The notes beneath the pieces were generated by a model. That model saw only the letters and a list, made by a program, of their open reading frames with translations, was not told the DNA's origin and did no database searches. From DAIRET01 sp036795455 (GTDB lineage: Bacteria > Bacteroidota > Ignavibacteria > Ignavibacteriales > Ignavibacteriaceae), in the NCBI GenBank assembly GCA_036795455.1, contig DAIRET010000026.1:1-22804 (forward strand): a stretch of 22,804 nt of DNA, in the 5' to 3' direction. Each line of letters starts with the position of its first letter. Positions within the stretch are counted from its first letter, which is position 1. Position numbers and translations under genes: made by a program. Of the stretch, positions 1-7,261 are shown piece by piece.

Positions 1-978
1 CAATGGACGAATTATCAAAGGTACAGCGGAACTGCAAGTTACACCTGGCAGGTTGTTTTATATTCGGCTGGTAAAATAGTTGTATATTATAAAGAAATGA
101 CCGGTACAATAAACTCAGCTACAGTAGGAGTTGAGAATGCTACTGGAACAGTAGGATTACAGGTCGCATATAATGCTACTTATGTAAAAAACAACCATGC
201 ATTACAAATTGCAGCAGAACCTGACTGGCTTGCAAGTAGTTCAAACATGAGTGGTGTTCTATATAATGGAAATACAGTTGCGGTCGAGTTATTATTCAGA
301 TCGGAAGATTACCCGACAGGTGATTACTCAATGGATTTTATCGTAACAAGTAACGACCCGGTAACTCCGCAGGTTACTGTACCAGTTTCTATGAATGTCT
401 TCATCCCGGTTGAATTAGTTTCTTTTGAAGCTGCCGGAATTAAAGATGAAGTTCGATTGAATTGGGAAACAGCAACCGAAACCAACAACATGGGCTTCCA
501 GGTTGAAAGAAGAAAAACTGGAACTGAATCATGGAACGAAGTTGCCTTTATTGATGGTAAAGGAACAACTACGGAAAAATCCCGTTACAGTTTCAGAGAC
601 CGCGGTTTATCTGCCGGTAAATATGAATATAGAATTAAACAGGTTGATTTTGACGGTCAATTTGAATATAGTAGAGTTGTTGAAGTAGAAGTAGGAGTTC
701 CTACAGAATTTACTTTGGAACAAAATTATCCTAACCCCTTCAATCCGTCTACTACAATTACATATTCGTTGCCGGAAAGAGCCGATGTTACAATTAAGAT
801 ATTCAACTCGTTAGGTGAGTTTATTAGTGTATTAGTAAGCGAAACCAAGGACGCTGGTTATTATAAAGTTGAATTCGACGCATCAAAATTAGCCAGTGGA
901 ACTTATATTTATCAGATGACTTCTGTAGGTTCCAATAATAATTTTGTTGATACAAAGAAAATGATCTTTATCAAGTAA
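1..978 (+). CDS. Type IX secreted surface protein with C-terminal sorting domain (5' end outside window)
   Basis: The reading frame is open from base 1, so the gene starts before the window and only its last 325 residues are visible. Three parts can be seen. First is a beta-rich stretch (about residues 13-135) with a VVLYSAGKIVVYYKEMTGT segment and an SNDPVTPQVTVPV segment, as in the beta-sandwich repeats of large Bacteroidota surface proteins. Second is a fibronectin-III-like stretch (about 136-232) with LNWETATETNNMGF. Third is a type A sorting domain (about 236-325) with NYPNPFNPSTTI and a final MIFIK. In known systems this last domain sends the protein through the type IX secretion pore and is then removed. 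The catalytic or binding part, if any, lies upstream, so substrate and role cannot be read here. A terminator follows directly. Confidence 0.9.
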   Translation, partial: QWTNYQRYSGTASYTWQVVLYSAGKIVVYYKEMTGTINSATVGVENATGTVGLQVAYNATYVKNNHALQIAAEPDWLASSSNMSGVLYNGNTVAVELLFRSEDYPTGDYSMDFIVTSNDPVTPQVTVPVSMNVFIPVELVSFEAAGIKDEVRLNWETATETNNMGFQVERRKTGTESWNEVAFIDGKGTTTEKSRYSFRDRGLSAGKYEYRIKQVDFDGQFEYSRVVEVEVGVPTEFTLEQNYPNPFNPSTTITYSLPERADVTIKIFNSLGEFISVLVSETKDAGYYKVEFDASKLASGTYIYQMTSVGSNNNFVDTKKMIFIK

Positions 979-990
979 CTTGATTTATTT

Positions 991-1025
991 GAGAGTTCCT
1001 CTTGCAGAGGAACTCTCTCTTTTTT
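991..1025 (+). terminator. Rho-independent terminator after the type IX secreted protein
   Basis: GAGAGTTCCTC (991-1001) pairs perfectly with GAGGAACTCTC (1007-1017). T1002 and A1006 can add a twelfth pair, leaving a 3-nt loop. A T-rich tract (1018-1025) follows. It starts 12 nt after the stop codon and separates this transcript from the next gene. Confidence 0.9.
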
Positions 1026-1063
1026 AACTTATAGTTGTAATAAGTAATTTTTTGGGCATTGCT

Positions 1064-1933
1064 ATGAACGATTTTAAAAATAGATTTGGCAGGTTTTCAT
1101 ATTTAGCCCTTTTATGTGCTTTACTCTTCATTGCTGTCAGCACTTTTAATTCATGTGATTCAGGTGGTATTGTAGACAAACCGCCGCCATTTCTTGAAAT
1201 AACATCCGGTCCTTCTTCAAATGAAGTCCTCAAGGTTGATAAAGTCTCTTTTGCATGGAAAGGAAGCGGCTCCGATTATACTTTCCGGTACCGTTTATTA
1301 GCATTAGATGCCGATAATTTCCCCACCACTTATTTAAACTGGACACCATATTCCCAAAACACCGAAGTTACATTTAATAACCTGGATGAAGGAAAGTTCC
1401 GTTTTCAAGTTCAGGGCAGAAGCAGTGGAATAGAACCTGACCCGGTTAAATTGGATTTCTACGTTGATGCCGTTGAAGGTCCTTCACTTCTTTTTTATAA
1501 AACAAAAACTACTATTAAATTAAACGGAATCGATTCTATCGGTTTATGGATGGAAGATATTAAAGAGTTTGCTGGGCTCTCCGTTGTTATAGCTTTTGAC
1601 AAATCCAAATTAAACCTTGTAGGGGCATCCGGTGGACAATTTGTAATGGCAAAAAAGTTTAACCAGGTAATTGTTCCTGATCTTTACAATGCCGCTGTGT
1701 TACAACGAGTAAACCAGAGCGGTAGGATAGAATTAAGCACCGCAATATTAATGGACCTCGGTTCTTTCCCTTCAACTTCTATTTCAGGTTCGGGAAAAGT
1801 TTTGAATCTTGTTTTCAAAGGAATAGCAAAAGGGCAGGCTAGTATTGATATTACTTCCCTTGATTTAAGGAACAGCAATGGGAATCCGATTCCTTATAAT
1901 TCACCCAAAAACGGGATTGTGGTTATTGAATAG
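1064..1933 (+). CDS. Putative lipoprotein with cohesin-like C-terminal domain
   Basis: The 289-residue product begins with a basic and then hydrophobic segment (residues 5-25) ending at Cys31 in a FNSC context, which suggests a lipoprotein signal, although Phe at -3 is not a textbook lipobox. Residues 43-136 look like an Ig/fibronectin-like sheet domain (FAWKGSGSDYTFRYRLL; FRFQVQG). Residues 140-289 resemble a cohesin-type fold: GLSVVIAFDKSKLNLVG, then SGRIELSTAILMD, then GSGKVLNLVFKG. I chose the ATG at 1064 over an in-frame TTG at 1052 because it puts the basic residues right before the hydrophobic stretch; no clear ribosome site supports either. The protein probably sits on an envelope membrane. 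Neighbours do not reveal a partner. The cohesin call rests on pattern only. Confidence 0.75.
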   Translation: MNDFKNRFGRFSYLALLCALLFIAVSTFNSCDSGGIVDKPPPFLEITSGPSSNEVLKVDKVSFAWKGSGSDYTFRYRLLALDADNFPTTYLNWTPYSQNTEVTFNNLDEGKFRFQVQGRSSGIEPDPVKLDFYVDAVEGPSLLFYKTKTTIKLNGIDSIGLWMEDIKEFAGLSVVIAFDKSKLNLVGASGGQFVMAKKFNQVIVPDLYNAAVLQRVNQSGRIELSTAILMDLGSFPSTSISGSGKVLNLVFKGIAKGQASIDITSLDLRNSNGNPIPYNSPKNGIVVIE

Positions 1934-1937
1934 TAAT

Positions 1938-2888
1938 CTATTCTAAAACTACATCCGTATCTTCTCTCGCAAGTTCAACCTTTAGATTTGAACCGGGATA
2001 AGTCAGGTGCTGATATTCTAGTGCTTTTTCGAGCAGTCTGTAAATTTCAAAATCATCTTTCTCAGGAGCGTGATGGGTTAAATATAAGTTTTTAACATTT
2101 GCTCTAATCGCAAGTTCAATCCCAAAAATTGCCGAGCTATGTCCCCAGTCTATCTTCTCAATTTCTTCATCAAAAGAATAATGGGCATCAAAATAAAGGA
2201 TGTCCGCATCTTTGTAGAAATCTATATATCTATCAATTTTTTCTTTTGATTGGTTATTGTACTCTGCATCTGTAGCATAAACAAACGATTTTCCGCCATA
2301 TTCAATTCTGTACGCATAATTTTTCCCCGGGTGATGAAGTTCAATATTTTTTATTAAAATATTATTTATTGTAACCGTTTCTTCAGTTTCTAATTGGTGG
2401 TAAATCTTCTGCGAAGCCATTTGTTCCATTGAAACGGGAAAGAATCTGAAATCATGTTGATATTCCAACCGCCCTTTAATATCAGGCTGCGGGCTGTAGA
2501 AATTCAATTTAACATTTGGACGGTAAGCCGGTCCGAAGAAAGGGAATCCCTGCAAATGGTCCCAATGGGTGTGACTGATAAAAATATGAAATTCATAAGA
2601 TTTGTTCTTGTCGAAATTTTTAAGTATTTCGTCGCCGAGTTGTCTTATCCCGGTTCCCATATCAAAAATCAAACATGTGTTATTAACAGTAATTTCAACA
2701 CATGTTGTATTTCCTCCAATCAAACCGATTTGCGGGTAAAGTTTGCTCATAATATCCGAACATGAACTTCCGTTTTTCATATGTTCCACTGTTGCTAACT
2801 CCAACAGTTTTACGAATTTGTCTTTCAACTGTTTTGTTGTCATTGGAGAAGGAATTGAACCTCGAACGCCTAAGAACCTAATTTTCAT
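1938..2888 (-). CDS. Metallo-beta-lactamase-fold hydrolase
   Basis: The 316-residue cytoplasmic protein has no signal peptide and shows a complete metallo-beta-lactamase metal site. HTHWDH is at 106-111, a further His at 185/186 (HHPG), Asp207 in YATD, and a late His at 272/273 (LTHHAPE). WGHSS at 248-252 is typical of the PhnP/RNase Z-like branch that opens with FLGVRGSIP. Such enzymes hydrolyse phosphodiesters, cyclic nucleotides or related esters, and the substrate cannot be read here. A helical insert lies between SIPSP (11-15) and GGNTTCVEI (58-66), where relatives usually have about ten residues. The gene is convergent with the lipoprotein gene (4-nt gap) and divergent from the exported protein at 3176, so it is probably transcribed alone. 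Confidence 0.88.
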   Translation of the reverse strand: MKIRFLGVRGSIPSPMTTKQLKDKFVKLLELATVEHMKNGSSCSDIMSKLYPQIGLIGGNTTCVEITVNNTCLIFDMGTGIRQLGDEILKNFDKNKSYEFHIFISHTHWDHLQGFPFFGPAYRPNVKLNFYSPQPDIKGRLEYQHDFRFFPVSMEQMASQKIYHQLETEETVTINNILIKNIELHHPGKNYAYRIEYGGKSFVYATDAEYNNQSKEKIDRYIDFYKDADILYFDAHYSFDEEIEKIDWGHSSAIFGIELAIRANVKNLYLTHHAPEKDDFEIYRLLEKALEYQHLTYPGSNLKVELAREDTDVVLE

Positions 2889-3175
2889 TTCTATCCCGGG
2901 TATATTGTTGTTGATTTCCTAACTAAAAATAACAAATATCTTTTTTAATGAATATGATTTGGATTACAACAATCCGCCTCAAACTTCAATAATAATTTGA
3001 AATGATTTCTTTATTGTACAATTTTTTCCCTAAAGACATGCAGAGATACAATATATCAAAGAATCACATAACTTTCGGTAGAAAAATACGAAATAATTCG
3101 GTTAAAATAATGTCTTACAACACAATAAGATTATTTTTATATTTGTTTTGAAGTTTCATAAAAAATGGTTCACAA
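2889..3175. other. Divergent intergenic region between the hydrolase and the long plus-strand operon
   Basis: These 287 bases are very AT-rich and contain no ORF with coding character. They must hold the start signals for both flanking genes. On the plus strand there is a TATATTTG box near the right end, listed separately. On the minus strand GATATTTG (2940 down to 2933) differs by one base from the Bacteroidota -7 box but has no matching upstream TTG. A 10-bp palindrome ATTGTACAAT lies at 3013-3022. No RNA-like hairpin stood out. Confidence 0.6.
3115..3145 (+). promoter_or_regulatory. Possible Bacteroidota-type promoter for the long plus-strand operon
   Basis: TATATTTG (3138-3145) fits the TAnnTTTG -7 element exactly and lies 30 nt before the ATG at 3176. 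At the expected upstream spacing (20 nt) there is TTA (3115-3117) instead of TTG, so the -33 half is weak. Confidence 0.4.
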
Positions 3176-4006
3176 ATGAGGATTCTTATTTCTATTTTCA
3201 CATTGTTATTTTTTATTATGGTTCCACCATTTTCAATGGCATTGGAGCAGGATTCAATTGAAGTGTACTTGATAGATTCCTTCGTCCCGCCTGAAAATCC
3301 CGATGTTTTTATTGTTTCGTTTTATACTTCGGATACATGTTTATCAGCTATATTGATTGATGGTAAATATGAAGTGAAAATTTCCGAGATTTTTTCAGAT
3401 AACCATCGCGCTGAAATTGACATTTCAAAGTATGCTTTTCGAAATGATAAAGTTGAATTTTTATTGATAACGGAAGACGCTGAAAAGAATAAATATAAAA
3501 GTGAAAAGTATGAATTCACAATTCCAATCAAGAAAGTTGTGCAAGCCGGGGGAAGTAACTTAATGTCCTGTTTATTCGGAAGCATTGTATTTCTTACCCC
3601 TTCACCTACGCTGGTTCTTACAAAAGATGAAAAGTTTTTTAGTTTATCGAAAGACCTTCCGGTGTTTGCATTTTATTCGGGGGGATTTAATTATCCTAAA
3701 GGTTATCTCTTTGTCGGCTATTCCCATACGTTTAATTTCGCTTATCGCAATCTTGCAAGGCTTGGCTTCAAATACATATTTGAAGTTCCGTACATTGAAT
3801 TTGTATCACCCGGTATCTCCGGCTTTTCTAACATGAAAGGTTTCAACGGGGTTAGTTCCGAAGTTACTCTCGGTCTCTTTAAAGTCTATAGCGTTTTTAC
3901 TGTAACCGCAGGGAGCAGATTTAATATTAAACCTGGAACCGCAGGCTCGGAATTCTGGGAGTTTAATGTAGGTCTTTTTTCTTCATTTTTTACTTTGCAC
4001 TTTTAA
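3176..4006 (+). CDS. Exported protein of unknown function, possibly outer-membrane associated
   Basis: I do not recognise a family. The 276-residue product has a clear signal peptide: one Arg, a hydrophobic core LISIFTLLFFIMV, and likely cleavage after SMA at about residue 22. Residues 25-115 look like a soluble beta-rich domain. Residues 125-276 alternate hydrophobic and aromatic residues with short polar turns and end in SSFFTLHF with a terminal Phe, which recalls outer-membrane beta-strands. Only a few strands could be formed, so a full barrel is uncertain. It is the first gene of the long plus-strand cluster. Its TAA stop overlaps the ribosome site of the acetyltransferase gene, so translation of the two may be coupled. 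Confidence 0.7.
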   Translation: MRILISIFTLLFFIMVPPFSMALEQDSIEVYLIDSFVPPENPDVFIVSFYTSDTCLSAILIDGKYEVKISEIFSDNHRAEIDISKYAFRNDKVEFLLITEDAEKNKYKSEKYEFTIPIKKVVQAGGSNLMSCLFGSIVFLTPSPTLVLTKDEKFFSLSKDLPVFAFYSGGFNYPKGYLFVGYSHTFNFAYRNLARLGFKYIFEVPYIEFVSPGISGFSNMKGFNGVSSEVTLGLFKVYSVFTVTAGSRFNIKPGTAGSEFWEFNVGLFSSFFTLHF

Positions 4007-4011
4007 GGAGG
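4005..4011 (+). promoter_or_regulatory. Strong ribosome binding site overlapping the upstream stop codon
   Basis: AAGGAGG begins inside the TAA stop (4004-4006) of the exported-protein gene and lies 8 nt before the ATG at 4020. It fixes the acetyltransferase start. It stands out because many other genes here lack a clear Shine-Dalgarno sequence. Confidence 0.75.
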
Positions 4012-4019
4012 ATTAAAAT

Positions 4020-4931
4020 ATGATTTATAAATACTTTACTAATGAAGATATAGTGCCGGTTGCAAAACTATGCAGGCAAAGTATGCCTCTTGATATTATG
4101 CCGGATTTTTTATTAAAAGAAAAAACAATCGAAGACCCGGATTTCGATAAAGAGTTGACCATAATAGCTTTGAGTAAAGATGCAAAAGAGCCGATAGCAT
4201 TCATTCAGGGAGTAATAAGAAGCCGTGATGAGGGCTTGGTTGGATATATAAAACTGATTTGCGTCAACGATAATTTTAGGAGGAAAGGGATTGCCGCCTC
4301 ACTGTTAAAACAAGTGGAAGATAAAATGAAAGGGAGAGGAGTAAATGTCGTACGCGTTTATGAATCATACCCGAATTATTTTATGCCCGGCGTTGATCCA
4401 TTTTATACTGAAGCGGTCTGCTTTTTTGAAAGAAGCGGTTATAAAAAATTTAACGATACATCCAATCTTATCTGTGATCTTACTAATAAGGATTTTACTA
4501 CAGAGAAAGAAGAAGCTATATTACTAAAAGATGATATAGTTTGTAAAAGAGCTGAAGAAAATGACAGGGAAAATATAAATGATTGGCTTGAGAAAAATTT
4601 TGCTGCATGGAAAGCTGAAGTCTCAGCTTCATATTGGAATACCCCGGTTTCTTTACATATTGCTTTGTTGAAAGGGAAAGTAGTAGCGTTTTCTGCATAC
4701 GAAGCTAACAACAGGGGAACCGGCTGGTTCGGACCTATGGGTACGGATAAAGTTCTCCGCGGAAAAAAAGTCGGAGGAATACTTCTAAAACGATGTCTTG
4801 CAGATATGAAACAGATGGGTTTTGTTAAGGCAATTATTCCGTGGGTAGGACCCATTCCGTTCTATATGCACTATGCCGACGCAAAAGTGCAAAGGGTCTT
4901 CTGGCGTTATGAAAAATATTTTAACAAATAG
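4020..4931 (+). CDS. Tandem-domain GNAT-family N-acetyltransferase
   Basis: The 303 residues contain two GNAT folds in tandem. The N-terminal one (about 1-155) has the acetyl-CoA loop in NDNFRRKGIAASLL (83-96), followed by a helix and the FFERSGYKKF strand (135-144). The C-terminal one (about 172-303) has LRGKKVGGILLKRCL (246-260) as the corresponding loop and helix, and ends in FYMHYADAKVQRVFWRYEK. The first loop fits the RxxGxA form well; the second is looser (GKKVGG), so one half may be the active site and the other structural. There is no signal peptide, so it acts in the cytoplasm. The acceptor cannot be predicted. It lies between the exported protein and the DNA methyltransferase (20-nt gap). 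Confidence 0.85.
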   Translation: MIYKYFTNEDIVPVAKLCRQSMPLDIMPDFLLKEKTIEDPDFDKELTIIALSKDAKEPIAFIQGVIRSRDEGLVGYIKLICVNDNFRRKGIAASLLKQVEDKMKGRGVNVVRVYESYPNYFMPGVDPFYTEAVCFFERSGYKKFNDTSNLICDLTNKDFTTEKEEAILLKDDIVCKRAEENDRENINDWLEKNFAAWKAEVSASYWNTPVSLHIALLKGKVVAFSAYEANNRGTGWFGPMGTDKVLRGKKVGGILLKRCLADMKQMGFVKAIIPWVGPIPFYMHYADAKVQRVFWRYEKYFNK

Positions 4932-4951
4932 AAGATAAATCCTTTACATTT

Positions 4952-5818
4952 ATGAAGAACACATCAAAAACAATTGACCTTGGAGAAAGAGGGAAGTATA
5001 ATCTCAATAATAAACTGAATGAACTTACTGGTAAAGAATGGATAAAATTTACAAAATCATGGTTTGTACATAATCCACCCGGCAGAAAAAAAAATGAATT
5101 ACTTCATCCTGCGAAGTATCCCGAAACACTTGTAAAAGAGTTTATTCAGTTTTTTACTAAAGCCGGCGGGTGGGTATTAGACCCGTTCCTCGGTACTGGA
5201 AGCACTTTAGTTGCAGCCGCCGAATTAGATAGAAATGCTGCCGGTATTGAAATAACCGAAAACTATCATAAAGTATCGCTGCAAAGAATTAATGAATTAA
5301 AAAGCAAATCGAAATTGATTGTGATTAAAGGCTCCTCTTTTAACCTTAAAAATCTTTTGAGTGAAGAAAAAATAGGTGATGTTATATTCGATTATATCAT
5401 TACCTCACCGCCATACTGGAACCAGCTTGAAAGAAATACGCTGAGGCAAAAGGGGAGAACTGAAAAAGGTTTGGCAACAAAGTATTCTTCTTTAGTTGAC
5501 GACATTGGCAATGAAAAAAACTATGATGATTTTATTGAACTACAAGCAAAAATTTTTGACGAGGTATTTGACGTTACAAGGAATATGGCTTACCTTACGA
5601 TTATTACGAATAACGTTTTTTCCGGTGGCAAAGTCTATCCGCTCGCATTTGATACGGCAACTTCATTAACGAAAAGAGGAGAAAAAAGCTGGACGTTAAA
5701 AGATGAAAAAATATGGCTGCAGAATGATAAACCGCTTATTGCGCTCGGTGTTAACAGCGCCTGGGTTGGCAACCGCCACCACCAGTATTGTTTAATCTTC
5801 CGTAAAGAAATAAAATGA
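4952..5818 (+). CDS. Orphan DNA amino-methyltransferase (N4-cytosine or N6-adenine)
   Basis: The 288-residue protein shows the S-adenosylmethionine-dependent DNA methyltransferase motifs. A motif X-like HPAKYPETLVKEFI is at 52-65, motif I DPFLGTGST at 77-85, a motif II acidic residue in GIEITENY (98-105), and the catalytic motif IV TSPPYW at 151-156. SPPY instead of DPPY or NPPY favours N4-cytosine methylation but does not prove it. The order X, I, IV, then the rest is the gamma-type arrangement, with target recognition probably after residue 160. No restriction endonuclease or specificity subunit lies nearby, so it is an orphan. It overlaps xseA by 4 bases (ATGA), which implies co-translation with exonuclease VII. 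Its role could be epigenetic marking or protection. Confidence 0.87.
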   Translation: MKNTSKTIDLGERGKYNLNNKLNELTGKEWIKFTKSWFVHNPPGRKKNELLHPAKYPETLVKEFIQFFTKAGGWVLDPFLGTGSTLVAAAELDRNAAGIEITENYHKVSLQRINELKSKSKLIVIKGSSFNLKNLLSEEKIGDVIFDYIITSPPYWNQLERNTLRQKGRTEKGLATKYSSLVDDIGNEKNYDDFIELQAKIFDEVFDVTRNMAYLTIITNNVFSGGKVYPLAFDTATSLTKRGEKSWTLKDEKIWLQNDKPLIALGVNSAWVGNRHHQYCLIFRKEIK

Positions 5819-6996
5819 TTGAAAAAGAAATTCTTTCTGTTTCAGGACTTACACGCTTGATTAAAGAAACTCTTGAAGAGAGTTTTTTCAATATTAAGAT
5901 TATAGGTGAAATATCGAATTTCAAAGCTCACGTATCGGGGCATTGGTACTTTACTTTGAAAGATTCGGAAGCACAAATCTCCTGTACAATGTGGAAGGGA
6001 GTGAATAATTATGTCTTCTTTTCACCGCAGGATGGTATGAAGGTAGTTGTAACCGGCAAGATTACAGTCTACCCCCCTCGCGGGAATTACCAGCTTGATG
6101 TAAGAAGTATGCAGCCCCAGGGCACTGGTGAATTACAGGCAGCATTTGAAATATTAAAAGAAAAATTACTGAAAGAAGGTTTGTTCGATGATGAAAATAA
6201 AAAACAGATTCCCGAACACCCGGAAAAAATCGGAATTGTTACTGCAATTGACGGTGCAGCTTTAAGGGATATGTTGAGTGTGGCAGAAAGACGATTCCCT
6301 GCTCTTGAAATAATTATTGCTCATGCACGAGTTCAAGGTGCCGGTGCGGCAGAGTCAATTGTAGCGGGAATTCAACAGTTGAACGAAATAAACGACCTTG
6401 ATTTAATCATAATAGCACGCGGAGGCGGTTCTATTGAGGATTTATGGGCTTTTAATGAAGAGATAGTGGCAAGAGAAATTTTTAACTCGAAAATACCTAT
6501 TATATCAGGGATCGGGCATCAGGTGGATTACACAATTGCAGATTTTGTAGCTGATGTTAGAGCCGCAACCCCAACCGCTGCAATGGAACTTGCAACCCCG
6601 GATATACTGGATGTTATAGGTTATATTAATACAATCATTCAGAATGCTGCTTTCAACCTTGAAAAAATGATTGAGTATAATAAAAGAGATGTAATCAATA
6701 CGCTCAACTCTTATAGTTTTAAAGTACCTTCGGATTTAGTAAACCAGCATAGTCAAGCTCTGGATTATTCGGTTTACAGAATTAATAACGGGATTGAAAA
6801 TAAATTTTCGACAATAAAAAATCGACTGAACCTTTTACAAAGCAAATTGGAGTTTCATAATATCGACAGAACTTTAAAAAAAGGTTTTGTTTTAGTGAAA
6901 CAAGAAGATAAATTTGTAAAGCGGGGAAAGGATTTTCTGAAGAAAACACCTTTCTCGCTCCGTTTTTATGATGATGTAATTAAAATACCCGAATAA
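5815..6996 (+). CDS. xseA: Exodeoxyribonuclease VII large subunit
   Basis: XseA is the catalytic subunit of exonuclease VII, which degrades single-stranded DNA from both ends into oligonucleotides during repair. Residues 1-105 form the OB-fold DNA-binding domain, with GEISNFKAHVSGHWYFTLKD at 31-50. The nuclease domain carries ARGGGSIEDLWAFNEE (201-216) and GIGHQVDYTIADFVADVRAATPTAA (232 onward), both family hallmarks. At 393 residues it is shorter than the 456-residue E. coli protein; the loss falls in the helical C-terminal part. The ATG overlaps the methyltransferase stop as ATGA, and xseB starts one base after the xseA stop, consistent with a complex made in stoichiometric amounts. Confidence 0.96.
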   Translation: MIEKEILSVSGLTRLIKETLEESFFNIKIIGEISNFKAHVSGHWYFTLKDSEAQISCTMWKGVNNYVFFSPQDGMKVVVTGKITVYPPRGNYQLDVRSMQPQGTGELQAAFEILKEKLLKEGLFDDENKKQIPEHPEKIGIVTAIDGAALRDMLSVAERRFPALEIIIAHARVQGAGAAESIVAGIQQLNEINDLDLIIIARGGGSIEDLWAFNEEIVAREIFNSKIPIISGIGHQVDYTIADFVADVRAATPTAAMELATPDILDVIGYINTIIQNAAFNLEKMIEYNKRDVINTLNSYSFKVPSDLVNQHSQALDYSVYRINNGIENKFSTIKNRLNLLQSKLEFHNIDRTLKKGFVLVKQEDKFVKRGKDFLKKTPFSLRFYDDVIKIPE

Positions 6997-6997
6997 G

Positions 6998-7261
6998 ATG
7001 AAAAAGAAAACCAAATCGAACAGTTTTAAAGATAAATTAAACAGGCTGGAGGAAATTGCCTCATTACTTGAAGATGAAGAGATTCAAATAGAAGATGCAC
7101 TGCTTCTTTACGAAGAAGGTGTAGTTCTATCAAATGAATGTCTGAACTATTTGCAGCAATCGGGCTTAAGAATAACGGAGTTAAAAGCTAAACTGAATCC
7201 GCATGGTTCGGTTAAAATGAATAAAAATGAAGACATACCATTGAGAGATTATGATGAATGA
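6998..7261 (+). CDS. xseB: Exodeoxyribonuclease VII small subunit
   Basis: The 87-residue protein matches XseB, the small helical subunit that binds XseA in several copies and is needed for activity. FKDKLNRLEEIASLLEDEE followed by IEDALLLYEEGVVLSNECLNYL (residues 10-52) is the usual helical-hairpin core, including the LEEI and LYEEG segments. The last 25 residues are polar and probably disordered. It begins one base after xseA and its 3' end overlaps the start of dxs by 8 to 11 bases, so the three are translated as a block. No ispA lies between xseB and dxs, unlike in E. coli. Confidence 0.95.
   Translation: MKKKTKSNSFKDKLNRLEEIASLLEDEEIQIEDALLLYEEGVVLSNECLNYLQQSGLRITELKAKLNPHGSVKMNKNEDIPLRDYDE

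Noticed and set aside
1052..1063. TTG start giving four extra residues for the lipoprotein gene
   Set aside because: No ribosome site supports it, and the ATG at 1064 gives a more normal signal sequence.
2933..2940. Minus-strand -7 box (GATATTTG) for the metallo-beta-lactamase-fold gene
   Set aside because: The first base mismatches and no TTG is found at the required upstream distance, so it is only mentioned within the spacer entry.
3013..3022. ATTGTACAAT palindrome as an operator
   Set aside because: A single 10-bp palindrome in a very AT-rich spacer is expected by chance often enough, and no second copy or regulator gene is adjacent.
4439..4855. A 138-codon minus-strand frame inside the acetyltransferase gene
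   Set aside because: It is the antisense shadow of a well-supported GNAT gene and shows no motif of its own.
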